Assembly (NCBI GenBank): GCA_035254305.1
Contig: DATFAS010000014.1
Coordinates: 1 to 16,383 of the forward strand
Direction: 5' to 3'
DNA: 16,383 nucleotides
From: DATFAS01 sp035254305
Lineage (GTDB): Bacteria; Bacillota; Bacilli; Aneurinibacillales; RAOX-1
Positions 1 through 7,224 of the stretch are shown here, one piece after another; position 1 is the stretch's first letter, and each line of letters starts with the position of its first letter. The notes under the pieces are model-generated. The model worked only from the letters and a program-made list of their open reading frames with translations. It was not told the DNA's origin and made no database searches. A program made the position numbers and the translations under genes.

Positions 1-458
1 CCGATGGCTAATATCGCCAAAACCAAAACAAAAGTTCCCATCATTTCACTGATTAGATTGGAAAAAGCATGAGAGATAGCCGGCCCCGTTGCAAAGACTC
101 CTAATTTCGTTCCCGGATCTTCAGTCTCCTTCCAATGCGGAAGATAATGAAGATAAACACAAACAGCTCCAAGGATTGCCCCTATCATCTGAGCTAGAAA
201 ATACATGGGAACATCTGCCCACGGAAAATCTCCCTTAAAAGCTAATGCTAACGTTACCGCAGGATTCAGATGGGCCCCACTGAATTTACCTACCGCATAA
301 ACCGCCACAGCGACCGCTAGTCCCCAGCCCATTGTAATAACGATCCAGCCTGAATTTGCAGCAAATGACTTTTTCAATGAAACCCCAGCACATACACCGG
401 CACCAAGAATGATCAGAATCATGGTACCCAAAAGCTCACCCATAAATGCTGACATCAT
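1..458 (-). CDS. glpF: Glycerol uptake facilitator GlpF (N-terminal part, runs off window)
   Basis: Aquaglyceroporin of the MIP family, a membrane channel for facilitated glycerol entry. About 152 codons are visible, starting MMSAFMGELLGT. The first half of the channel is present: a hydrophobic first helix, a second helix, and the pore-lining motif SGAHLNPAV, the first of the two NPA boxes. The second box lies beyond position 1. ATG at 458 is preceded by a strong AGGGGG ribosome site; the ATG at 455 would give the common MSAF start and cannot be excluded. It is transcribed away from glpP, with a leader of about 175 bases that carries a promoter, a cre site and a terminator, so regulation by glycerol-3-phosphate through GlpP and by CcpA is expected. 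glpK commonly follows in relatives but is outside the window. Confidence 0.95.
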   Translation of the reverse strand, partial: MMSAFMGELLGTMILIILGAGVCAGVSLKKSFAANSGWIVITMGWGLAVAVAVYAVGKFSGAHLNPAVTLALAFKGDFPWADVPMYFLAQMIGAILGAVCVYLHYLPHWKETEDPGTKLGVFATGPAISHAFSNLISEMMGTFVLVLAILAI

Positions 459-515
459 ACCACTTCCCCCTTTTACAAATTACTTGAATTTCTTGATTCT
501 GATGACAAAAGAAAA

Positions 516-562
516 AGAGCCACACAAACAACCTCATATTGATGAGGGTTTTGTGTGGCTCT
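516..562 (-). terminator. Leader terminator of glpF, probable GlpP antitermination target
   Basis: On the minus strand a perfect 13-bp stem (AGAGCCACACAAA with its complement) encloses a second hairpin (CCTCAT-CAAT-ATGAGG) and is followed by a T-rich tail, CTTTTTCTTTTG. It sits between the glpF promoter and the glpF start. In Bacillus subtilis the glpF and glpD leaders carry such terminators, and GlpP bound to glycerol-3-phosphate lets transcription through. With glpP as the next gene upstream, the same mechanism is inferred here. Confidence 0.88.
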
Positions 563-595
563 CCGATTCTCCGTCACTTATATTAACTTGTTTAA

Positions 596-624
596 ATTAT
601 AAAACAGAATGAAAACGGTGTCAA
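596..624 (-). promoter_or_regulatory. Sigma-A promoter of glpF
   Basis: On the minus strand TTGACA (624-619) and TATAAT (601-596) are separated by exactly 17 bases, a perfect consensus match. It lies just downstream of the glpP stop codon and upstream of the leader terminator, so the predicted start of transcription is near 588 and the leader before the hairpin is short. glpF therefore has its own promoter in addition to any read-through from glpP. Confidence 0.88.
610..623. promoter_or_regulatory. Putative cre (CcpA) operator over the glpF promoter
   Basis: TGAAAACGGTGTCA, read on the plus strand, matches all fixed positions of the catabolite-responsive-element consensus TGWNANCGNTNWCA. It overlaps the -35 box and the spacer of the glpF promoter, a position where bound CcpA would block RNA polymerase. 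Carbon-catabolite repression of glycerol genes is well known in Bacillus. The site match is seen directly; function is inferred. Confidence 0.7.
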
Positions 625-632
625 CGCATTTT

Positions 633-1199
633 TTATTTCCCTTTTTCATAATGCTTCCAAAGCTTCATTTGTGATGTTGTGATCGCACACGCCCCTGCCT
701 GTAAGGCTCGTTCCACGTCATCCACCGTACGGATAAGTCCACCCGCAAAAATCGGTGTCCCTGTTTCTTCGTAGACCTCTCGAATTAAATGGGGAATAGC
801 ACCCGGTAAAACTTCTATATAATCAGGCTTTGTTTTTTCTAAAAGGGCATAGCTCTTCTCCAAAGCATTGGTATCAATTAAGAATATTCTTTGGATCGCA
901 AGCACTCCGTTCTGCTTCGCTTTTAGAATAACACTACCTCTAGTAGATAAAATTCCAAATGGTTGAAAGGTTTGACATAAATATTCTGCGGCGTATTCAT
1001 CATTCTTGAGACCATGTACTAAATCGGCATGGATAAACATCTTCTTTCGTTTCTGATGGGCCATTTGAAATACACTATTCAACTGTGCTACATGAATATC
1101 TAGAAAGACACCATATTCATATGAACTTACTAAAATCTTCTCAAAGTCCTTCATATTTCTTGCTGCGGGCAAAATCTTTTGTCCGTGAAAACTCATCAT
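633..1199 (-). CDS. glpP: Glycerol uptake operon antiterminator GlpP
   Basis: RNA-binding antiterminator of 188 aa which, with glycerol-3-phosphate, prevents termination in the leaders of glycerol genes. The protein matches the GlpP family throughout: the N-terminal ILPAARNMKDFEKILVSS stretch, EYGVFLDIHVAQL, FIHADLVHGLKNDEYAAEYL, and a C-terminal TIM-barrel-like PGAIPHLIREV...PIFAGGLIRT part. The start ATG at 1199 follows an AAAAGGGG ribosome site; a second ATG follows at once. The gene begins only 18 bases after the stop of the LTA-synthase-like gene on the same strand, so the two may be co-transcribed. No terminator separates them. glpF lies downstream behind its own promoter and GlpP-type leader. 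Confidence 0.95.
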   Translation of the reverse strand: MMSFHGQKILPAARNMKDFEKILVSSYEYGVFLDIHVAQLNSVFQMAHQKRKKMFIHADLVHGLKNDEYAAEYLCQTFQPFGILSTRGSVILKAKQNGVLAIQRIFLIDTNALEKSYALLEKTKPDYIEVLPGAIPHLIREVYEETGTPIFAGGLIRTVDDVERALQAGACAITTSQMKLWKHYEKGK

Positions 1200-1217
1200 A
1201 AATCCCCTTTTTCTCTC

Positions 1218-3299
1218 TTAATTTTTCTTTCCCTCTACCTCTATCTCATTTGAAGTAGCTACCACGATATTTCTAGAATCTTTTACTTTGACCTGTAAAA
1301 TTAATTTATTCTCCTTCACCTGTTCTACTGGAATGGAGGCAGTAAGTTGCTCCTCACTCTCTACATTGGTTTCTGTTGGTGTTCCGTTCATATAAAGAAT
1401 ACTCCCTGGAGAGAAATTTTCACCAATCACTATTAGCTTTTCACTGTCGCTGGTTTCTTCTTCAACTGATTCTTTTATAACCATATGTCCTTGGCCAAGC
1501 TCATATTGTGGATCAACAATCGGACTTTGCAGCAATTGATAAGCGTATTGGTTACCAAACAGTGAGTCATATTCAAGCAACTTATAATCCTCAAGATCGG
1601 AGTCATGAACGTGAAACTTATCATAATCGCTTTGATCGGGTGGAATAACTGGAACACGCTGGGAAAGAGAATATAGGTAATCGGAATATTGACTTCCCTC
1701 TTGGCCTACTAGATGCAAGATATAGGGCCCTAAGAAAGAAGGACTAATATAGATAGAATCCTTATTCTCTGGTAAATAATTATTCCATATCAGGACCGGT
1801 TCGCGAAACTTCTTCTCAAGTTGGTTTGGATCATTATCTTGAAAATATCGGGCCTCTTTATAAACCGTATTCGATAATGCAGGCATATGGTCCCCAAAAA
1901 ACACAACTATGGTGGGTTCCTGCTTATTACTGTAGTAGTCTACCAGCTGAGCAAGCATTCGATCAGCAGCTGAAATTCCCTCAGCATAGGTTTCTAACTC
2001 TCCCTTAGAGTCATCGGATAGATCTCCTTCCACATGGATGGAATTCTCCTTAAACTTCCCTGGCATAAAGGGAAAGTGGTTTTCCATAGTGTTAGCAAAA
2101 ATAAAATCAGGACCTAATGTTTGATCGGTAGCTTTAATAATTTGGTTTGCAACCTCTCGATCAGCCAAAAACAGCCCTTCATAATGCGGAGGAAAGAACT
2201 CACTGCTTATAAACCTAGAAAATCCAAAATCCTTGTACACATTCTTACTGTTAAAAAACCAACTGTAAAAAGGATTAATCGCTGTTGCCTGATAGCCATC
2301 TCGTGAAAGAATGCTGGCTAGTGAGTCGACCTCCTGATGGATGTAATTGACATAAGGAATTGAGCCATCTGGGAGAAAGCGTGTAGAATGTCCGGTTAAC
2401 ACTTCAAATTCAACATTAGCTGTTCCCCCACCGAATTGTGGAGAAAGCATCCAACCGCTAGAGAATTGTTGCTCAAGCTGGTGAAAAGTAGGAATAGGAT
2501 CTTCAGAAAATTGGATACCTTCCATCAACGTCGGATCCCAGAAGGCTTCACTGAGGACAACGATAATATTTGGATGAATATCCGTGGTGGTACTAGTCTT
2601 CACTTGATCTAGTATGTTTTGAATTTTCTTCTTATTGTAGTTAGGAGGTTCTTTCACACTTAAAACATTAAGATTAACCAAGGTGGATAAAAGAAAGCCA
2701 TTCTTAACATACCCTTGCTCTTGATTATATGGAATAGCCGATAATTGAAAATTTTTCTTAAGTGGATAGATTTTGTCAGCATAAGGAATCGCAAAAATAA
2801 AGCAGGCTATGATGGCGGTTGCCAATCGAACTACTCGATTTAGGTGAAGTTTAAACCGCTTCAACAGATAATGGAAGCTCACTCCAAATAAAAGAAATAA
2901 CACGAGTCCTATACCCATTTCCCATGTGAAGTAAGAGGATATAGTAGAGTTAAATAGTTTAAGCTGACGAAAACCAAGGACGATATCCCAAGGAAATAAG
3001 GGACTTCCCTCGGTCTGTAATTTGAAACCACTAGCTATTGCAGGAATGACTAGGAGGATAGAAGGGATCCAATAGGCGACTGAATAGACTCCTAGAAGTG
3101 AAGTAGCAAGGAGCATCAGACTAAACACAATGAGGTAATTGGCGAAGAATGCTGGTGTATGCTCTATGCTCCATTGCCATAGATCCTTTAGGCTACCACG
3201 AGATAGGAATTCAACAAAAATAGTAAGGATTAAGGGAGTTAGAAATAATACGTAAAGCCAGGTAGCCGTTGATTTTATTCTGTGTATCCATGGATTCAT
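1218..3299 (-). CDS. LTA-synthase-family phosphoglycerol transferase with TIG-like C-terminal extension
   Basis: Membrane enzyme of the LtaS/sulfatase family, expected to transfer glycerol-phosphate from phosphatidylglycerol to an extracellular polymer. Of 693 aa, residues 12-173 hold about five membrane segments and residues 242-530 the extracellular alkaline-phosphatase-like domain. Metal and catalytic residues can be placed by motif: E251 (SEAFWDP), T293 (GGGTANVEFE, the likely nucleophile), H408 (ENHFP) and D470/H471 (FFGDHMP), close in position to E255, T300, H416, D475 and H476 of Staphylococcus aureus LtaS. After an acidic linker, residues 620-690 look like an IPT/TIG Ig-like domain (VIGENFSPGSILYMNGTP), which standard LtaS lacks. 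The ATG at 3299 was chosen because the first membrane segment follows and a TATAAT lies upstream; the frame is open to 3398. It may be a paralogue rather than the housekeeping LtaS. Confidence 0.88.
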   Translation of the reverse strand: MNPWIHRIKSTATWLYVLFLTPLILTIFVEFLSRGSLKDLWQWSIEHTPAFFANYLIVFSLMLLATSLLGVYSVAYWIPSILLVIPAIASGFKLQTEGSPLFPWDIVLGFRQLKLFNSTISSYFTWEMGIGLVLFLLFGVSFHYLLKRFKLHLNRVVRLATAIIACFIFAIPYADKIYPLKKNFQLSAIPYNQEQGYVKNGFLLSTLVNLNVLSVKEPPNYNKKKIQNILDQVKTSTTTDIHPNIIVVLSEAFWDPTLMEGIQFSEDPIPTFHQLEQQFSSGWMLSPQFGGGTANVEFEVLTGHSTRFLPDGSIPYVNYIHQEVDSLASILSRDGYQATAINPFYSWFFNSKNVYKDFGFSRFISSEFFPPHYEGLFLADREVANQIIKATDQTLGPDFIFANTMENHFPFMPGKFKENSIHVEGDLSDDSKGELETYAEGISAADRMLAQLVDYYSNKQEPTIVVFFGDHMPALSNTVYKEARYFQDNDPNQLEKKFREPVLIWNNYLPENKDSIYISPSFLGPYILHLVGQEGSQYSDYLYSLSQRVPVIPPDQSDYDKFHVHDSDLEDYKLLEYDSLFGNQYAYQLLQSPIVDPQYELGQGHMVIKESVEEETSDSEKLIVIGENFSPGSILYMNGTPTETNVESEEQLTASIPVEQVKENKLILQVKVKDSRNIVVATSNEIEVEGKKN

Positions 3300-3339
3300 A
3301 GTTGTACCCCATCTATTGTTTGTTTTCCTTCTAGCAGAA

Positions 3340-3345
3340 ATTATA
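3340..3345 (-). promoter_or_regulatory. Probable -10 box for the LTA-synthase-like gene
   Basis: TATAAT on the minus strand lies 41 bases before the ATG at 3299, in the divergent gap shared with the GDPD gene. No good -35 box stands at 17 bases; the nearest weak match is TTCATT at a short 15-base spacing. Confidence 0.4.
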
Positions 3346-3472
3346 TCATGCCTTTGAAAAAATGAACCCCTTATTAAAAATAGAAAATCTAGGAGCAAAG
3401 TTCATTAAACTATTTATTTTTTGGGATGAAGTAGGAAAACTAATGGGACAAACTTTTTTTTGGAGGGAAGAC

Positions 3473-4255
3473 ATGATAACTTGGAAAACTTGGTTAAGTA
3501 GTGCTGTTTTCTTGGTGTTGCTTGTTATTATGGCGCAGCCAACCATAGCCTTAGATGAATCATGGGTGTTTACTCCATGGATTTCCCATGGAATGGGTGG
3601 AATCGAGGGTATTGATTATACCAACTCATGGGAGGCTTTTTTCCATAATTATAAAAGGAATTTCCGAATTTTTGAGGTGGATTTAACCTTTTCACGAGAT
3701 CAGCAGTTAGTAGCCAATCACGATTGGTCTGGTTATGCGGTCCCACCCACACATGATGAATTTATGCAATCGAAAATAAAAGGAAAATTTCATCCTATGG
3801 ATTTGCATGGACTTATCTGGTTATTGGAGAAATTTCCTGATATCTCTATCATAACTGATACAAAAGAAACCGATCCCAAACAAATTCGTCTACAATTTAC
3901 CCAACTGGTGGAATCTGTGAAACATCATAATCCTGCCCTCTTAGATCGAATCATTCCAGAAATTTATCATCCCGAGATGTATCGAATTGTGAACCAAATT
4001 CATCCCTTCAAACATCAAATCTATTCCACCTATATGCTTGATGCAAAGCCCGAAGAAATCATTGATTTCATGCAAAATCATGGGCTAGATGTCATTGCTT
4101 TGTCTTCAGAGTGTGTTACAGAAGATTTTATTCACAATCTTCGTGAACATGGAATCTCTGTGTTCGTCCATCCGATTAATTCAGATAAACAGCAGCAAGA
4201 GTTAAAAAATTGGGGTGTAAATGGTATTTATACAGACTTTCTACATCCAAATTAA
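3473..4255 (+). CDS. Exported GDPD/PI-PLC-like phosphodiesterase
   Basis: 260-aa protein with an N-terminal signal peptide or anchor (basic start, hydrophobic residues about 8-25) and a phosphodiesterase TIM-barrel domain. Visible GDPD hallmarks are WISHGMGG (H39), FEVDLTFSRDQQLV (E68, D70) and ANHDW (H83), which supply the two catalytic histidines and the metal-binding acids. The usual HRG and PENT boxes are replaced by HGM and YTNS, as in the divergent Gram-positive subgroup that reads H..GG..YTNS. The start at 3473 is preceded by TGGAGGGAAGAC, a good ribosome site; the longer reading frame from 3362 lacks one. It diverges from the LTA-synthase-like gene and is near glpP-glpF. A role in cutting glycerophosphodiesters from lipids or teichoic acid is inferred. 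Confidence 0.82.
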   Translation: MITWKTWLSSAVFLVLLVIMAQPTIALDESWVFTPWISHGMGGIEGIDYTNSWEAFFHNYKRNFRIFEVDLTFSRDQQLVANHDWSGYAVPPTHDEFMQSKIKGKFHPMDLHGLIWLLEKFPDISIITDTKETDPKQIRLQFTQLVESVKHHNPALLDRIIPEIYHPEMYRIVNQIHPFKHQIYSTYMLDAKPEEIIDFMQNHGLDVIALSSECVTEDFIHNLREHGISVFVHPINSDKQQQELKNWGVNGIYTDFLHPN

Positions 4256-4336
4256 TTAATCAAAATTCCTAATGTTACTAAAACAACCATTAATTTAGTA
4301 TTTTCCTTCTTAATGATCTTGTTTATCATTGGATCA

Positions 4337-4484
4337 GCCGAAACTAAAAGACTTTCGTCTTAGAGTGCGGGGGAATTTTTATCTACAGAGCCGCTATCTC
4401 TGTATTGGGGTGAATCACGATGTGTAGGGAAAATCTCCTTGAACCCGAACCCGACAACTAACCTCGTAGGCAACAAAAAGGAGG
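4337..4484 (+). promoter_or_regulatory. c-di-AMP riboswitch (ydaO/yuaA class)
   Basis: The leader of the LysM-CAP gene shows the conserved blocks of the ydaO motif in order: GCGGGGGAA near 4367, TTGGGGTGAATC near 4405, a GTAGGG...AACCCGAACCCGAC arm, and CAACTAACCTCGTAGGC at 4455-4471. The short P1 stem is GCC (4337) with GGC (4469). This class senses cyclic di-AMP and often precedes genes for wall hydrolases and osmotic functions. No terminator lies between the motif and the gene. CTCCTT in the arm loop (4435-4440) is complementary to AAGGAG (4478-4483), which is the ribosome site itself, so translational control is suggested. Confidence 0.9.
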
Positions 4485-4493
4485 AAATGTCTG

Positions 4494-5132
4494 ATGAAAA
4501 AGTTTAGAAAATCTCTCTTAGCTCTTATAGTTGGTGTAACAATCACCGGAATGACAGGATTTGCTGGTGTTTCCTCGGCAGCACAATCTTCATCAAGTTA
4601 CACTGTTCACTATGGAGACACCCTGTGGAAAATTGCAGCTCTTAACCAGGTAGGATTGAGTGAAATCATTAAAGCAAATCCTCAAATTTCCAATCCTGCT
4701 ATGATTTATCCTGGTCAAGTGTTAAATATTCCAAACTTGGATTCGGTAAAGTCATTTGAAGCCCAAGTCATTCAATTGACGAACACTGAACGGGCAAAGC
4801 AAGGTCTCTCACCCCTTCATGCGAATTGGGAGTTGTCTCGTATGGCTCGGTATAAATCTCAGGATATGATGAATAAGGATTATTTCGATCATAATTCCCC
4901 AACCTATGGTTCCCCATTTGACATGATGAAGGAATTTGGTATTTCCTTCTCCTATGCTGGGGAAAATATTGCAGCAGGTCAGACAACTCCAGCACAGGTT
5001 GTGAACGGTTGGATGAACAGCCCGGGTCACCGCGCGAATATCCTAAATCCGAATTATACGCAAATAGGTGTCGGGTTTGCCAAAGGTGGTTCCTACGGTT
5101 ATTATTGGACACAAGAATTTATCAGCAACTAA
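4494..5132 (+). CDS. Secreted LysM-CAP (SCP/YkwD-like) wall-associated protein
   Basis: 212-aa exported protein. Residues 1-29 form a signal peptide ending near SSAA. Residues 36-80 form one LysM peptidoglycan-binding domain (YTVHYGDTLWKIA...IYPGQVLNIP). Residues 89-210 form a CAP/SCP domain with the conserved H133 (FDHNSP), GENIA at 156-160 and HRANI at 179-183. The architecture is that of the YkwD/SafA-like proteins found at the wall or in spore coats of Bacillales; the biochemical activity of bacterial CAP domains is not settled. The start ATG is nine bases after AAGGAGG, which is also the last strand of the c-di-AMP riboswitch. A terminator follows directly, so it appears to be monocistronic. 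Confidence 0.92.
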   Translation: MKKFRKSLLALIVGVTITGMTGFAGVSSAAQSSSSYTVHYGDTLWKIAALNQVGLSEIIKANPQISNPAMIYPGQVLNIPNLDSVKSFEAQVIQLTNTERAKQGLSPLHANWELSRMARYKSQDMMNKDYFDHNSPTYGSPFDMMKEFGISFSYAGENIAAGQTTPAQVVNGWMNSPGHRANILNPNYTQIGVGFAKGGSYGYYWTQEFISN

Positions 5133-5140
5133 GTTAACAC

Positions 5141-5175
5141 AGCATCTCCTTTATGAGGGGGTGCTTTTTGTGTTT
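5141..5175 (+). terminator. Terminator of the LysM-CAP gene
   Basis: AGCATCTCC pairs with GGGGGTGCT around a TTTATGA loop, with two G-T wobbles, and is followed by TTTTGTGTTTC. It lies eight bases after the stop codon. Confidence 0.8.
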
Positions 5176-5235
5176 CTTTTCTTAGCTCAAAAAGATCATT
5201 CCTTTCATATGCTAATAGGGAAAGGAGTGAGTGCA

Positions 5236-5397
5236 TTGTATACAAATCCGTCCTTCTGGATTAGTATCATTGGCGCACTTAAGCTAGTTGCACAAGGGTT
5301 TGGTTTGCAAATCCCTGATGATCTTACCAACGAAATCGCCAATGGTTTTGCTGCATTGCTTACCGTTTATGGAATTATAACAAACCATGATAAATAA
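5236..5397 (+). CDS. Small holin-like membrane protein (53 aa)
   Basis: Reads MYTNPSFWISIIGALKL and ends in LLTVYGIITNHDK. The pattern is that of the small phage holin families of Firmicutes: a short FWIS.I start, a hydrophobic helix, an IPDDLTNEIAN linker, and a second helix ending in G-I-x-x-x. A TTG start at 5236 was chosen because AAGGAG ends eight bases before it. An in-frame GTG at 5227 overlaps the ribosome site, and longer readings run back through the terminator of the preceding gene. No other phage gene is nearby. It could be a domesticated holin, a cell-wall-hydrolase partner or just a membrane peptide. Confidence 0.7.
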   Translation: MYTNPSFWISIIGALKLVAQGFGLQIPDDLTNEIANGFAALLTVYGIITNHDK

Positions 5398-5409
5398 CTC
5401 CTTTAACAT

Positions 5410-5432
5410 ACGTCCCATTTGGGGCGTTTTTT
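5410..5432 (+). terminator. Terminator of the holin-like gene
   Basis: ACGTCCC-ATTT-GGGGCGT stem-loop followed by a T run, 12 bases after the stop; flanking CATAC and GTATG could lengthen the stem. Confidence 0.85.
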
Positions 5433-5511
5433 GTATGCTTTTTTATCAAAAGAAGTTGTATTCTTTTAACCGAATCTGTACAATCAGGGAGAAAATCAAA
5501 GGGAGAACAAG

Positions 5512-6084
5512 GTGATGATGATGAAGCGATGCCAATGGGTAACAGCAGACCCCATATATGTGGAGTATCATGATCAGGAATGGGGGGTAGCTGTTCATGA
5601 CGATCGCAGGCTTTTTGAGATGATTAATCTTGAAGGTGCACAGGCAGGTTTAAGTTGGATTACCATATTAAAGAAACGCAAACAATACCGACTATCATTC
5701 GATTCGTTTGATCCACTTAAAATCATCCATTATAATGACAGCAAAATCCAAGAGTTGATGGAGAACGCCGGCATTATAAGAAATCAAAGAAAAATAGCAG
5801 CTGTCATTGAAAATGCAAAAGCATATCTACAGATTTTAGAGGACTATGGCTCTTTTGATTCCTACTTATGGCGATTTGTTGACGGGAAACCTCTGATTAA
5901 TCATTGGACAACCCATGAACAGGTACCTGTGACAACTCCCCTCTCAGAAGCGTTGAGTAAAGACCTTAAAAAACATGGGTTTAAGTTCGTAGGTGGAACG
6001 ATTTGTTATTCTTTTATGCAAGCGGTTGGTATGGTGATGGATCATACAGTGGATTGTTTTCGTTATAATGAGCTGCTTCCCTAG
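5512..6084 (+). CDS. tag: DNA-3-methyladenine glycosylase I
   Basis: Base-excision repair enzyme that removes 3-methyladenine from alkylated DNA. The sequence aligns with Escherichia coli Tag over its whole length: MKRCQWV...DPIYVEYHDQEWGV at the start, LFEMINLEGAQAGLSW with the glutamate that binds 3-methyladenine, NAGIIRNQRKI, FKFVGGTICYSFMQAVGMVMDH and a C-terminal HTVDC. The zinc ligands Cys and His near the N-terminus and His and Cys near the C-terminus are all present. Start choice is open: GTG at 5512 and ATGs at 5515, 5518 and 5521 are consecutive after AAGGGAG; ATG 5521 gives the same N-terminus as E. coli. It converges on the potassium channel gene, with five bases between the stop codons and no clear hairpin. 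Confidence 0.96.
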   Translation: MMMMKRCQWVTADPIYVEYHDQEWGVAVHDDRRLFEMINLEGAQAGLSWITILKKRKQYRLSFDSFDPLKIIHYNDSKIQELMENAGIIRNQRKIAAVIENAKAYLQILEDYGSFDSYLWRFVDGKPLINHWTTHEQVPVTTPLSEALSKDLKKHGFKFVGGTICYSFMQAVGMVMDHTVDCFRYNELLP

Positions 6085-6089
6085 TTTGT

Positions 6090-7082
6090 TTACGTTTTGT
6101 TCTGGGAATCGTATTCAAATTGCGTCAGGCGTTGTTTTGTTCCAAATACAATCACACAATCACCTGGAAGTAGAATTTCTGTAGATTTAGGGTTTACTAG
6201 TATATGATCATGACGCTTAATAGCGACTATTGTAGCATCATACTTCTCTCTTATGCGATTATAGGCTATTGATTTATAGGCAAGCTTGGATTCGTCCTGG
6301 ATAACTAATTCTTCTACACTATAAGCATCCTGTTTATCATGCAATAAAGTGTCCACAAAATCTACACTAATAGGTTTAATAATAGCCATGGCCATTCGTC
6401 TCCCCCCTATGCTTGAAGGGTTGATTACCTTATCAGCCCCAGCACGAAGCAGCTTTTCCTCTGACTCAGCCTTCTCGGCCCGTGCAACAACCTGAAGGCG
6501 AGGATTTAATCCTTTTGCCGTTAAGGAAATAAAGACATTCTCTGCATCGAGTGGTAGGGTAGCCACGAGCCCGGAAGCATGGTCAATTCCAGCTCTAAGA
6601 AGAAATTCATCCTCTGTAGCGTCACCTTCTATGTATAATAAATTTGGATTCGCTTTAGGGTCAAATGATTTATCAATGATAACAAAGGGTAACTGCTCAT
6701 CAAGTAGCTGGGTTGCTACATTCTGCCCAACACGCCCAAATCCGCATATAATTGTATGATTTCTTAAACGCTTAATTTTATCCTCCATTCGCCTTCTCCT
6801 AACTGTCTTCGAAAGCTCACCCTCGATTAATAATGCAGCTACCAATCCTAAGGTATAAGTCATCACTCCAATCCCGAGTGGGATGAGGAAAAGAGCAAAT
6901 ATCTTGGAACTTAGCTCTTGAGGGACCAGATCTCCATATCCTATCGTTAGAACTGACTCAACTGTCATCCATAATGCATCAAAAAAACTAATATCTTCAA
7001 AATAATGAAAACCGACCGTTCCAACCAGAACCGTAAGGGTCAACCCTGCCACAGCCAGTGCAAAACGTTTATAAATATTCAT
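6090..7082 (-). CDS. Two-helix potassium channel with RCK (TrkA-N/TrkA-C) regulatory domain
   Basis: 330-aa K+ channel subunit of the MthK/YugO type. Residues 8-27 form the outer helix, 33-51 the pore loop with selectivity filter TIGYGD (46-51), and 60-86 the inner helix. A charged linker leads to a Rossmann RCK-N domain beginning HTIICGFGRVGQNVA (GxGxxG at 114-119) with the acidic D137 at the end of the second strand. An RCK-C domain covers about 240-325. Such channels open on ligand binding (Ca2+, nucleotides or c-di-AMP, depending on the member) to release K+. GAGGA stands before the ATG at 7082. The YugO orthologue of B. subtilis functions in electrical signalling in biofilms; orthology here is not proven. 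Confidence 0.93.
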   Translation of the reverse strand: MNIYKRFALAVAGLTLTVLVGTVGFHYFEDISFFDALWMTVESVLTIGYGDLVPQELSSKIFALFLIPLGIGVMTYTLGLVAALLIEGELSKTVRRRRMEDKIKRLRNHTIICGFGRVGQNVATQLLDEQLPFVIIDKSFDPKANPNLLYIEGDATEDEFLLRAGIDHASGLVATLPLDAENVFISLTAKGLNPRLQVVARAEKAESEEKLLRAGADKVINPSSIGGRRMAMAIIKPISVDFVDTLLHDKQDAYSVEELVIQDESKLAYKSIAYNRIREKYDATIVAIKRHDHILVNPKSTEILLPGDCVIVFGTKQRLTQFEYDSQNKT

Positions 7083-7184
7083 AGAATCCTCTACTATCCG
7101 AAGTCAAAATTGCACCCTTATATTATTCCCTGCCTTGATTCAATTTTCCTCCTACAAAAAAATAGGTTTATTCGGTAATTTTAT

Positions 7185-7214
7185 TTGACTCCTCATACTT
7201 TCCCATTATATAAT
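7185..7214 (+). promoter_or_regulatory. Promoter of tRNA-Val
   Basis: TTGACT (7185-7190) and TATAAT (7209-7214) with an 18-base spacer stand 10 bases before the mature 5' end of the tRNA. Confidence 0.85.
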
Positions 7215-7224
7215 AGATGAACGA

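Noticed and set aside
3362..3472. 37-residue N-terminal extension of the GDPD-like protein
   Set aside because: No ribosome site, and it would push the signal peptide inside the protein; ATG 3473 follows GGAGGG.
4768..5112. Minus-strand reading frames of 114 and 73 aa over the LysM-CAP gene
   Set aside because: Shadows of a well-supported gene, with no domain.
5068..5235. N-terminal extension of the holin-like frame to 109 aa
   Set aside because: It overlaps the LysM-CAP gene and its terminator and has no ribosome site; the TTG at 5236 after AAGGAG is better placed.
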